Source: Odontocerum albicorne (lineage: Eukaryota > Arthropoda > Insecta > Trichoptera > Odontoceridae). From it: a stretch of DNA of 64,000 nucleotides. Each line of letters starts with the position of its first letter. The stretch's first letter is position 1. The DNA is taken from assembly GCA_949825065.1 (NCBI GenBank), contig OX463849.1, positions 40,912,534 to 40,976,533 of the forward strand. The letters run 5' to 3'. This document shows, one piece after another, positions 53,991 through 64,000 of the stretch. The notes beneath the pieces are model-generated. The model had not been told where the DNA came from and did no database searches. It was given only the letters and a program-made list of their open reading frames with translations. Position numbers and translations under genes: made by a program.

Positions 53991-56900
53991 TCGTATAATA
54001 AAAAAATCTTACCAACAAGGCTGATGGGCTTACCATGGAGTGTTCAAATTGATCGAATCTATGGGTTGACATCACTGTATCGGACGTATGCGTCACCCAC
54101 AACATATAATATATTTGTTTTGTTTGATATGTAAAGATGTTTGGTTTGATTACTTGCTGTGTATCGATTGTAATGAAATGTTCCTTATGCGTGGCCTTCG
54201 CAATAGATACTATCAAAATTCGGCCGCCCCATGCATGCGAAAACGTGCGAGATTCGTAATATCTCGCAAGCCATGACGGCCTATACGGGCCAAAATAGGA
54301 GTTTACGATGAGCGATTGACCGCACATAAGGAGCGCAAAACGTAAAAAATATATTTTCTGTTTCTGGAACGTCTACTGTGTTTTTACTGACGACCAACTT
54401 CTACCTACTAAAGAGGAATCTCTTCACCCTGTTACTTTTCACCGGAAAAGCATATAGTAAACCGAAATCTCCGAGCGTTGAGCGGCAGTCATCCACCTAT
54501 TTTTCAGTTATTTTACAACATCTAGTGTAGAAATAAACTTATGTTTTTATTAGTAAACGTTTTGTATGTTTCGTTTTATTACCCTTAAGATCCAAAAAAA
54601 CTCCGTAATGAACAGGTTAGAGCATGTATGAAAATATATCACATCAGCCACACCCACCACTTAGTCACGCTATGTTACAATTAAAATTTGACACCTCTAT
54701 CCTCAGAAAAAGGTCAAATACAGTCGATATACGACTTGTTGTTTCGTTATATTCATAAATGTTAAAAATTGAATATGGCGCGGTTATCAAGTATCTTTCA
54801 AAATAAGAAGTTGTTTAAATGCAAGTGTTTACGCGCCTTTTTAGCGAATCCATCTATTTGTACTGATTTACTCTTCTCGAATAAGGAATAAGAAGACTTT
54901 CTCTATGTACTAAGTTATTAGAAATATAAAGTATCAGCGAGTCTTCAAATTGGTCAAGATACAAATAATTTTAATTTATCATTAAGAAAAAGTGAATATC
55001 TTCAGTGAATTTTAGACGTTCAATTAATCCAATAAAACGGTATAAAAAAATTAGGATTTTTCAGGCTGATTGACTTATCTTGATGACGAGAGTGATGCTT
55101 AAGTTTAAATAGGGACATGTTTCATCAGAAGTGTGTAGTCCTAATGTAGATCTAAAAGAAATGTCGAATATAAAATATAATAATGTATTGCGGTTGTTAA
55201 ATGTAATAACAATAGTGTTTTTATATATTCAAAAAAATATAATAAAGAGAGCTTCAATTTTTAAGTAGAAATATTTGATAACTTATTTAAAAACATGTCC
55301 AGGCATGCAAGTCAAGTACACATTATGAGGACAAATATTGTGACACAATAAATAGTGTTTTCTTCGATCTATTAGCGACGTTACATTTTTTTAAACTCCA
55401 TTACTTTGTTTGACAAATATATCACTCGAAGCAAACATACTTCAATACCTAGGAACTGAATGCCTCTTAAAGTTAAATGGGTAATTGTCAAAATTACATA
55501 CGATGACAATACAAAAACGTTTTTTAAAGCTCTTTACAGTTGTTATTTGATCACCCATCTGTAGTGGATGGACTCTTGCAAGAGTAAACATATAATACAT
55601 AGTGTCCTAATATTTACCAAGTGTGCTGCTATCCGACTTCTCAAATCGCTGATCTATCGGGGTCCGTTAGCACTATGGTTTGAATCAGACGTTGCCAACC
55701 ATTTTTTTATCTATAGTAAATTGTGTCTTTATTCTTCGCCGTAGAATCAACTGTCTTAAGCTGGATTCTCATTTGACCACAGTCGAAATTTTTCGTATTT
55801 GCGCGAAATATTATACATAATTTAAACCAATGCTCAATAGCACATAAAGGCGATTTGACAATCTAACTTCATACACGGTAAAAATATGTGCAAGCTTTTA
55901 CGTACCACGGATATCTACGGGCAGCTTGAGAGTTGTTTGTGGTCAAGTCAAGTCAAACTCTGGCAATTTAATTTCTTATTGACAACTAAAAACTTAAAAA
56001 ATTAAATATTTCATTATTTATCATTAATATAAGCCGTTGTCTTCTGTACGAATATTTGGTCTCCATAACTATAAGCTACATTTTTCTGTCCTTTGCACAT
56101 GGCAGAAATATCAGATACTACAAATATATGTACGAGTACGTGGTCCATCCAACACATCACCTCTATTCGGACGTTAGTTTCCTCGTAAATATAATTAAAC
56201 TATGGCATATGTTCATCTATTGTTTATAGGATCTATATGTAGTCTTATCAAAATTCTGTTACTGGAATTACGTACCAATTGAAGATTTGACATTCGAAAG
56301 AAATAAGAATATATCAAACGCATACGTTCGTACCACATTGTAAAATAGTTGATTAAAAAAATTGCATTTAACTCAAATGTCTAGATAAAAGAGATGGGTT
56401 TGTTCTGCATTTTCGATTTTTGAAACTATTGGATAAACTTGTAAGAAAATATTTCCTATTAGTTGGTGGTGGCATCTAGACTTGACGAATATGGATTTCA
56501 ACATTGGCAATTATAGCTAAAGCTGAAGTAAACTAGAACTATCAATGAGTGAAAATAAATTTGTCACAGAGAAAAAAAATCCACTTATTTTAGTAAAATA
56601 TGAAATGGAAGTTGTTTTGTCTAAAAAAATGTATATACGAGTTTAAATATATATAAAACACGATATTTATTAGAACCACATCCAAATGTTAAGCAACCCT
56701 ATGTCTAGCAAACGGTACGTGGCTATTATATGCACTTAAGAACATATTTGATCCGGTTATCTTCAAGAGAAACTATATGACGATACAAAATTTATAATAG
56801 CGCGTGCATCAAGAAAATAATGTCCATTCTAATCCTGTTTTCACCCAACTGCAACGAAGTGGGATTACTGCAATTATTGTTAATTAAATATCGCAAATCA

Positions 56901-57355
56901 CGCCAGTACGTTGAATTTACCAGTGATTTTTCACTAATAGCGAAAACATGGGTTTCGGGTACAAAGGGAACACAAAAATGGGTACTAGACAGGTTTTTCA
57001 TATGGGGCCTTTAAATATCGTTCTGATTGATTGAAAACATTAAATCAAATTGCAATACGACCATTAGAATAAATTGCATTTACTGGAAAAGACTACCATA
57101 TAACAACACATTATATACTGTAAGTATTCTTAAATATATTTTTTAATAATATTTGACATAATTTTCATTCCAAAAAACAATTTTTTATTCCTGGTTGAAA
57201 CAAATAAAGTAAAAGAAAATGTTTGCAGGACGTCATATTAATTTTATAATAAAAATAACGTTTTTGTAAAATTATAATTATGTTGTATGCCTTATTTTTG
57301 AGTTTTTTTTAATAAAATACTTGTATTCAAATGATAGAATTAAAATACTTGTATT
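53991..57355. other. long intergenic stretch without recognised gene
   Basis: At 54070-54100 a CACTGTATCGGACGTATGCG piece matches SINE family B body. At 54243-54266 TGCGAGAT and ATCTCGCA form an 8-bp hairpin. At 55655-55695 GGGGTCCGTTAGCACTATGG and TTTGAATCAG look faintly tRNA-like. The frames at 56792-57014 on both strands overlap and have no known motif. The rest is AT-rich and empty as far as I can see. Confidence 0.45.
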
Positions 57356-57357
57356 TA

Positions 57358-58160
57358 AGTGAAGATGCAGACTCAGCAGAGACACATGACACGCATGGCA
57401 ACTAATTAAATATTCACTATCCCTAGAGTTAAAACCTCTTTTGCCCAAAGGTCATATGGTTATTTGGCTCCCATGACGTACAATGGCGTTCCGAATTCAA
57501 TAAAGATAAAGGGAGGAAAACCATTTAAACAGTCGATCGGAGTGTGGTTGTTATTGCGACAGGATTTTGAGTACTTGGGCTTTCAGGATGAATGACGTGT
57601 GGAAAAGATTTGTGTGGGCTCTTGAGTGTGGGTTTCTTCTTGTTGTTTTGTATTTGTGTTTCTGTATATTTTGGTGTTAATTTTTATTCTTGTGATTGTG
57701 TGCGGTATATTATGGGATGAACATTTTTGGTTTTATTTTTGTTTCATTTTTAGCTCATTTTTGGTTTTACTTTTGTTTTTATTCTTATGATTGTGTGCGG
57801 TATATTATGGGATGAACAAGTTTGGTCTTTGTGGAGTGATGATGTGTGAAGAGTTTGATTCCGCATGATGTTTCTAGTTGTAATTGAGTGTCACTGTTTG
57901 TCAGGTTGATGAGAACGTGCAACGGGGTTTTGTTTTTGTGTAATCAAAAATCGGAAAGAAGTATCGATTTATTTTTTCATGCTAAATATTCTCAGTGAGA
58001 TAAAGGCAAAAGCCTAGTTTACTGGGGATACGACAAATGAAAGGCGACAAACCCAGATCCATTAAAATAATGTGTGTCTTATTTAAATTACTTGTTGTTT
58101 TTTCGCAGATTATGTATATTTCTTGTCATGTGTAATAATAAATAAATAAATAAATTCATA
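57358..58160 (+). mobile_element. LINE 3' end (family L1-tail) copy F
   Basis: Starting at GAAGATGCAGACTCAGCAGA, the copy follows copy E through the end of ORF2 (QSIGVWLLLRQDFEYLGFQDE in one frame, then TGA) and the 3' untranslated region to an (AAAT)n tail at about 58137-58155. A local duplication near 57690-57815 repeats TGTGCGGTATATTATGGGAT. Stops upstream (TAATTAAAT at about 57404) show it is decayed. Confidence 0.8.
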
Positions 58161-58229
58161 TAAAACACTTTGCGCTATATTAATATAACGATAGTAATGC
58201 AAGATTGTGTGCTTGTGCCCACCTTGAAG

Positions 58230-58475
58230 TGTGAAAACGAAGCATAAATCATATGCTGCAAAATATTGTGAAGGACGGTAGAAATACGAACCTTTCGAAA
58301 AATATGTATGGTAGAGTAAGAAATAAGGGACGGTAGCTATTTGTCATAGACTGATTTTAGAATTAAGACTAAGAACATAATGTTAAAATGGTTGAGACAC
58401 ATTGATATAATGAAAAGTGATAGACTTAAAAAACAAATATATGTGTCTGGTATGAATGAAGTAATAGGGAGTTTA
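58230..58475 (+). mobile_element. degenerate LINE C-terminal fragment
   Basis: Broken frames give MLKWLRHIDIMKSDRLKKQI and YVSGMNE, parallel to the copies at 1020-1470 and 35820-36075. It is eroded with frequent stops. Confidence 0.5.
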
Positions 58476-58504
58476 ATATGTGAAACGAGATATTGTCTTT
58501 TATA

Positions 58505-58690
58505 ATACTACACATTCGTTATATTCAGTACAACCTGGCGGGTTTATTGCCTTGTAGCAATCTAGAAAGGTGCTAAATCAGCATTAAATGACAAACCATA
58601 CTGGAATCAATTTAAATAAAAAAATCTCAATCAAATCCGTCCCGGGTTGGAAGACAGGCGTCATATAACTAGGCCATGGAGGTATTAGAA
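58505..58690 (-). repeat. tRNA-derived SINE-like copy, family A
   Basis: TTCGTTATATTCAGTACAAC, CTGGCGGGTTTATTGCC, GGAAGACAGGCGTCATATAA and CTAGGCCATGGAGGT match the order of the other family A copies. The B-box complement is lost. Confidence 0.5.
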
Positions 58691-58867
58691 ACAGTGGAAA
58701 ATTTAGATAAGAAATAAGGTTACCATATTTATTCACTTGCTTCTGCTGCGGAACATACCATCACGGTCGACAGTTGATTTAAGGGTGTACCTTCGAGAGC
58801 CTCTACCCATAGCACTGGTGCGCCAGTCAGAAAAATTCAGACGTACCGCGTCATTCTTTGCGTTGTA

Positions 58868-59651
58868 GTCACCCCTGAGAAGAATGGGTGCCGCATTTGC
58901 TAACAATGCAACAAAAACACGTTCGAATGCGACTTTCTGAGCAACATTTGGAGCAATTTCGAAAGGATAAAAAGGATTTTCTGCGTCGATTCATCACTAT
59001 GGATGAGACTTGGGTCTACCACCATGATTTTGAATCAAAACAAGAGGCTAAGGAGTGGTGTAAACCAGGCACTTTGGCTCCGAAGCGAGTTCGTGTCCAG
59101 AAATCGGCCAAGAAGGTGTAAGCGTCAGTTTTTTGGGATGCAAAAAGAATTTTATTGATAAATTATCTCCAAAGTGGTAAGACAATCAACTCTGATTATG
59201 ATTGTGACCTTTTGGACCAGTTGGATGAAAAAATTTGTGAAAAAAGACCCGGTTTGCAGAAGAAAAAAAACACTTTTCATCAAGACAATGCACCTGCTCA
59301 CACAGCTCAAAAAACCATCGCGAAAATCAGTGAATTGGGATACGAATTGTTGCAGCATCCACCCTATTCGCCAGATTTAGCTCCCACTGACTTCTGGCTG
59401 TTCTCACACCTCAAAAAATTTCTTCGTGGAAAGCATTTTTCATCAAACGAAGAGGTTATAGCCGTCGTAGAGGAGTATTTTGCAGGCCTTCCAGAAAGTC
59501 ACTTCCGTGATGGGACAACAAAGTTGGAAGATCATTGGACCAAGTGTATTGATCTTATGGGAGACTATACTGAGCAATAAAAGTGATTTCCCCCCAAAAA
59601 AAATGTATTTTCATTTCCGCTTTCAAAACTTTTTGACTAACCTCGTATACT
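58868..59651 (+). pseudogene. mariner transposase C-terminal two thirds with 3' end
   Basis: One frame runs from about 58885 to TAA at 59578-59580 and reads VRMRLSEQHLEQF, RRFITMDETWVYHHDFESKQ, ASVFWDAKRILLINYL, TFHQDNAPAHTAQK and HPPYSPDLAPTDFWLFSHLK, closing with CIDLMGDYTEQ. The catalytic triad is visible: D in TMDE, D in QDN and D in PTDFW, with 34 residues between the last two (DD34D, diagnostic of mariner). A stop (TAA, 59119-59121) replaces the residue after QKSAKKV. The N-terminal DNA-binding region is missing. The 3' end CTTTTTGACTAACCTCGTA resembles a mariner terminus followed by TA. Otherwise the frame is well preserved. Confidence 0.88.
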
Positions 59652-59804
59652 TGTAAAACCATATTAATACATTTGAAAAAAATATACAAGTGAATTTATA
59701 AAATAATTACAGTACAGTTCAAAAAACAAATGTAATTTGGTAATACAAATATATAGAAGAGTGTGATTGGAAGAAATATTGTTTGCTACCCTATTAATTA
59801 AGTC
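59652..59804. other. AT-rich spacer
   Basis: No feature. Confidence 0.4.
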
Positions 59805-59950
59805 TACGGGTTTAAAACCACTAAAGTAGAACTCAGAACTCGCGTCGTTCCTTCATCGCATATGTTGAAAATACTACATGAGTATAATCACCGGATTGGG
59901 ACATATTTTTTCGAACACCATTGAGAATCAAACTCCAAGCCTCCAAGTGC
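59805..59950 (-). repeat. dispersed repeat, family D copy 4, partial
   Basis: TTCATCGCATATGTTGAAAA, TACTACATGAG and CACCATTGAGAATCAAACTC correspond in order to the other family D copies. The last block is B-box-complement-like. Confidence 0.42.
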
Positions 59951-59958
59951 CAGTCAAA

Positions 59959-61780
59959 TTAGGCCACAGTGATGTTCAAATAGCTCAAGTAACATGATAT
60001 TGACGGAGTGCGTACATTTTTACTAATTAGGCCACAATGATGTTCAAATAGCTCAAGTAACATGATATTGACAGAGTGCGTACATTTTTACTAATTAGGC
60101 CACAATGATGTTCAAATAGCTCAATTAGCATGATATTGACAGAGTGCGTACATTTTTACTAATTAGGCCACAGTGATGTTTAAATAGCTCAAGTAACATA
60201 ATATTGAGAGTGCGTAAATTTTTACTAATTAGGCCACAGTGATGTTCAAATAGCTCAAGTAACATAATATTGACAGAGTGCGTACATTTTTACTAATTAG
60301 GCCACAGTGATGTTCAAATAGCTCAAGTAACATAATATTGACAGAGTGCGTAAATTTTTACTAATTAGGCCACAGTGATGTTCAAATAGCTCAAGTAACA
60401 TGATATTGACAGAGTGCGTACATTTTTACTAATTAGGCCACAGTGATGTTCAAATAGCTCAAGTAACATGATATTGACAGAGTGCGTACATTTTTACTAA
60501 TTAGGCCACAATGATGTTCAAATAGCTCAAGTAACATGATATTAACAGAGTGCGTACATTTTTACTAATTAGGCCACAGTGATGTTCAAATAGCTCAAGT
60601 AACATAATATTGACAGAGTGCGTACATTTTCACTAATTAGGCCACAATGATGTTCAAATAGCTCAAGTAACATAATATTGACAGAGTGCGTACATTTTTA
60701 CTAATTAGGCCACAATGATGTTCAAATAGCTCAAGTAACATAATATTGACAGAGTGCGTACATTTTTACTAATTAGGCCACAATGATGTTCAAATAGCTC
60801 AAGTAACATGATATTGACAGAGTGCGTACATTTTTACTAATTGGGCCACAGTGATGTTCAAATAGCTCAAGTAACATAATATTGACAGAGTGCGTACATT
60901 TTTACTAATTAGGCCACAGTGATGTTCAAATAGCTCAAGTAACATGATATTGACAGAGTGCGTACATTTTTACTAATTAGCCCACAGTGATGTTCAAATA
61001 GGTCAAGTAACATAATATTGACAGAGTGCGTACATTTTTACTAATTAGGCCACAATGATATTCAAATAGCTCAAGTAACATGATATTGACAGAGTGCGTA
61101 CATTTTTACTAATTAGGCCACAGTGATGTTCAAATAGCTCAAGTAACATAATATTGACAGAGTGCGTACATTTTTACTAATTAGGCCACAATGATGTTCA
61201 AATAGCTCAAGTAACATAATATTGACAGAGTGCGTATATTTTTACTAATTAGGCCACAATGATGTTCAAATAGCTCAAGTAACATGATATTGACAGAGTG
61301 CGTACATTTTTACTAATTGGGCCACAGTGATGTTCAAATAGCTCAAGTAACATGATATTGACAGAGTGCGTACATTTTTACTAATTAGCCCACAGTGATG
61401 TTCAAATAGGTCAAGTAACATAATATTGACAGAGTGCGTACATTTTTACTAATTAGGCCACAATGATATTCAAATAGCTCAAGTAACATGATATTGACAG
61501 AGTGCGTACATTTTTACTAATTAGGCCACAGTGATGTTCAAATAGCTCAAGTAACATAATATTGACAGAGTGCGTACATTTTTACTAATTAGGCCACAAT
61601 GATGTTCAAATAGCTCAAGTAACATAATATTGACAGAGTGCGTACATTTTTACTAATTAGGCCACAATGATGTTCAAATAGCTCAAGTAACATGATATTG
61701 ACAGAGTGCGTACATTTTTACTAATTGGGCCACAGTGATGTTCAAATAGCTCAAGTAACATAATATTGACAGAATGCGTA
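59959..61780. repeat. 68-bp tandem array, about 27 units, with higher-order structure
   Basis: The unit TTAGGCCACAGTGATGTTCA, AATAGCTCAAGTAACATGAT, ATTGACAGAGTGCGTACATT, TTTACTAA is 68 bp and repeats head to tail with about 1-3 substitutions per unit. Diagnostic variants (TTGGGCC, TTAGCCC with AGGTCAAG, GATATTC) recur at 408 bp = six units (60977 to 61385, 61045 to 61453, 61317 to 61725), and TTGGGCC first recurs after seven units (60841 to 61317). One unit near 60180 carries a 2-bp deletion. No coding frame is consistent. Confidence 0.95.
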
Positions 61781-62416
61781 TCAGGACAAAAACAATCAAC
61801 AGAAAAAAAGTTTTTTTTGTACAGTTCTGCTTTTTTATAACAGCGTTGACTGGATAAGATTAGAAGTGAACAAAATGCGTTATAAATTATTCAATGGTAT
61901 TTGAGAATAGTTTACAAAATAAATAAATTATAAAATCGTAGGGAGATGTGTATGCAGGTAGCTGACATTATGGTCTTCTCACAATCTTTGGAGCCGTCTG
62001 TTATGGAAAGATGTTTTCATCAACGATTAGGAGTTGTATGAAATAGCTGCTAATTGGGCCTCAAACACACAAATAACAATGCACAAAGGAGAAGCGAGGC
62101 GCACCGCAGCGCCGGCTTCCGAAGCCTATTGCCCAGGCAATTATCAATTTTAACCCTTTCTGTCCACTGAGCAATGCTTACTACCAATCTTTTCTGACCA
62201 CTTAATGTATTGGTCTTTTGTTGGTCGTTTTCGTTACAATTGGGCAAATACGTATACGGTCATTTTCTGATTATGATCGAGTTAATACGTGTTTTGAGAA
62301 GAAAATATGTGTGCAGATTTCTGACAGAATAAGAAATGAAATTATAAAAGATGAGTGTAATTTAAAAACTGTTATCTTAAGTAAGGCGATAAAAACATAT
62401 TGAGGGTTTGAATATA
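61781..62416. other. intergenic DNA with GC-rich patch
   Basis: 62090-62145 (GAGGCGCACCGCAGCGCCGG) is a short GC-rich patch followed by TTTAACCCTTTCTG, which could be one end of a TTAA-type element. The partner end is not seen. No gene is supported. Confidence 0.4.
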
Positions 62417-62707
62417 TTAACCTGTACACCGCGTTAAAAATCAAATTCCACAAATCCTGTGCGCGGCACAATTTCGGCGTTTTTTAATTTCTAAGTTTAA
62501 ACGCGTATTTTGTTTAGAACCACTGATATTTGATTACACCACCAAGTAAACATGACATTCAAGTAATTTTATGATAATAAATAATAGTCATTACTCTTAA
62601 GGAGACTCATTAAATAAAGGAGATAAACTAAACATTACGTGAAATACACAAAGGAATGCTACAGATCAGATCACAGGCGTTTGTGCTTCCCGCGAGGAAC
62701 ACGTTAA
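62417..62707. mobile_element. TTAA-flanked element, family 2, internally deleted copy
   Basis: TTAACCTGTACACCGCGTTA at the left and GCGAGGAACACGTTAA at the right are bounded by TTAA. It matches the long copy (12586-13191) from the left end to GGAATGCTAC, then jumps directly to AGATCACAGGCGTTTGTGCT near the right end, a 315-bp internal deletion. Confidence 0.82.
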
Positions 62708-63390
62708 AAGGGTATATGGGGAAATACTAACAAAACAAATTTATATTTATTTATTTATTTACAATTTTAACACTTTTATTGCAAATACAATCTGGCGGGC
62801 TTATTGCCAGGCGGCAATCTCTTTCAACCAACCAGACAAAAGTAAATGAAGCAAGTTACGTGGTCACATAAATCATTCAAATGACTATCCATCCCCACGA
62901 ATTCCATAAACATATACGTGAGCACATGCCCACGAACCCCACAAAGACGGACAATCACCCGAACATTCTTTTTCATATAAACTGAAATATTATCAATCAA
63001 AAGGAAAGGAAGGGATGGTGGAGAGGAAAGGAAAAGAAAAATCACGAATAAAACACGTTATTTTACTGACTAGAAATTAAGAGATTTTTCAGTCGCTTCT
63101 TATAAATATAATATATAATGATAATTATAAATCATGGTTAAGGATGACTGAAAGTATGGCAGAACCAAGTGAATGAAATTCAAATAAAATAAAGATAAGG
63201 AGTAAGATAAATAGAAGGAAATGTAGTATGTTTTTGTAAAAACATTTTTCTTGCAAAGAAAGTATGTTTTGGTAAGAAAGTTTGGTACTCTGTCCTGGCA
63301 AACTCAACAGGAACATGGCGTGGTGGTATGTATTTATACATGAAAAATATTTATTTTTATTTGAAAGTATGAAACGTGATATCTCTTTAT
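62708..63390. other. intergenic DNA with SINE-A tail fragment
   Basis: At 62785-62865 TACAATCTGGCGGGCTTATT, GCCAGGCGGCAATCTC and CAACCAACCAGACAAAAGT match the distal part of SINE family A. The rest is AT-rich and unassigned. Confidence 0.45.
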
Positions 63391-63391
63391 G

Positions 63392-63399
63392 AATTATAC
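63392..63399. repeat. 8-bp target duplication, left
   Basis: AATTATAC, repeated exactly at 63646-63653. Confidence 0.85.
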
Positions 63400-63645
63400 C
63401 AGGGGTGCCCCATCAGTAGACCGCGATCTACTAATCGGTCGCGGCATAATTTTAAGTAGAATAGATCTATACTTTTTATTCCATTGTTAATACTAAAAAT
63501 TTTTTTAAATATGTTCTTTTGTCTATAATAAGTTTTCAATTATAACATCTGATAATTTTGTATTTTTTCCTGTATACTAGTTAAATTAGCGACATCGCCC
63601 TTCAAAGAAAGTAGCTAACGTGTTCAAAAAGGTTGGGCAGCCCTG
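63400..63645. mobile_element. hAT-type MITE with perfect 8-bp target duplication
   Basis: The 246-bp element starts CAGGGGTGCCCC and ends TTGGGCAGCCCTG, inverted termini with a mismatch. AATTATAC flanks it exactly at 63392-63399 and 63646-63653. CAGGGGTG termini plus an 8-bp duplication are characteristic of the hAT superfamily. There is no transposase frame. The internal CCGCGATCTACTAATCGGTC patch lies near the left end. Confidence 0.86.
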
Positions 63646-63653
63646 AATTATAC
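63646..63653. repeat. 8-bp target duplication, right
   Basis: AATTATAC, partner of 63392-63399. Confidence 0.85.
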
Positions 63654-63909
63654 ATTTGCCACAGACAAAAATGATTTACTTTTAATGAATGCTTGGATAT
63701 AAAACTGTATAACAATGTTTTATTCACGTTTGAGGGTGACAAATGTATTTTTTTTTTATCAATTAGCGCTTATTAGAAATGGAAGAAAAACGAAGGATAT
63801 GAAAAAATATCCAACGTTCAAAGCTCGTTGTATATTAATTATTTAAAATTTATTGAAAATTTTAAGTATTATTTACGAAATTCGAGCACTAAGAGGGACG
63901 ATGGTTGTC

Positions 63910-64000
63910 GTCAATGAAAGAATACGAGAATTGAATTTTGAATACAAGAGAGCGAGAGAGGAATACTTGGATTATCTCCGAAAGTAATTCAAAATTTGAA
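63910..64000 (+). repeat. dispersed repeat, copy 2 (partner at 3110-3215), cut by window end
   Basis: The + strand reads MVVVNERIRELNFEYKRARE then EYLDYLRK and a stop. The middle is almost identical to the minus-strand peptide at 3110-3215. It may be part of a transposon ORF that continues beyond the window. Confidence 0.55.

Noticed and set aside
54088..54327. Overlapping frames on both strands near 54-kb
   Set aside because: No motif, and part of the region is SINE body; coding potential is unsupported.
59959..61780. CRISPR-like array
   Set aside because: The whole 68-bp unit repeats, with no unique spacers, in a eukaryotic genome; it is a tandem satellite.
62041..62250. Small minus-strand frame in the GC-rich patch as a gene
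   Set aside because: 65 codons without known motif in repeat-rich DNA; not enough support.

Overview
The window is eukaryotic, AT-rich and almost certainly from an insect. It carries one recognisable host gene, the 3' part of dysfusion (dys), a bHLH-PAS transcription factor of the NPAS4 group. Four exons with GT-AG introns lie on the + strand at 737-843, 1621-1774, 1897-2304 and 16016-16601, with a 13.7-kb last intron. The 5' part of the gene (bHLH, PAS-A, start of PAS-B) lies outside the window. The style of the degenerate non-LTR retrotransposon C-termini, the (T)GGGTAGGCAG-type repeat ends and the many TTAA-flanked short elements recall moth genomes. Other insect orders share such repeats, so I call the order only tentatively.

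Everything else I can support is repetitive DNA. 1-16601 is dys with its introns. The last intron holds a Helitron 3' end with a helicase remnant, several non-LTR retrotransposon (LINE) tails (one with a clear 14-bp target duplication), two TTAA elements, SINE-like copies and a LINE tail with a 48-A run. 16602-29400 is the dys 3' flank: a tRNA-like SINE, AT-rich DNA, a 50-bp and a 36-bp minisatellite, and a stacked pair of TTAA elements. 29440-40025 is dominated by dead LINE fragments from several families, including a LINE tail inserted in another LINE, plus another TTAA-type element with a perfect internal palindrome. 40900-51600 has a hAT-type element, a mariner N-terminal fragment, minisatellites (19, 34, about 115 and about 160 bp) and inverted LINE 3' ends that share 3' flanking DNA. 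51740-64000 has two LINE C-termini, a mariner transposase with one visible stop, a 68-bp tandem array of about 27 units with a six-unit higher-order period, a deleted TTAA element and a hAT-type element with an 8-bp duplication.

There is no operon, CRISPR array, ribosomal RNA or convincing functional tRNA. No gene system beyond dys is visible. The best unexplained signals are structural: element junctions that share one target site, higher-order repeat evolution, perfect palindromes, a LINE pair with common 3' flanks and an over-represented TACGAGTA motif. All coordinates of degenerate repeats are by-eye estimates unless a TIR or target duplication fixes them.
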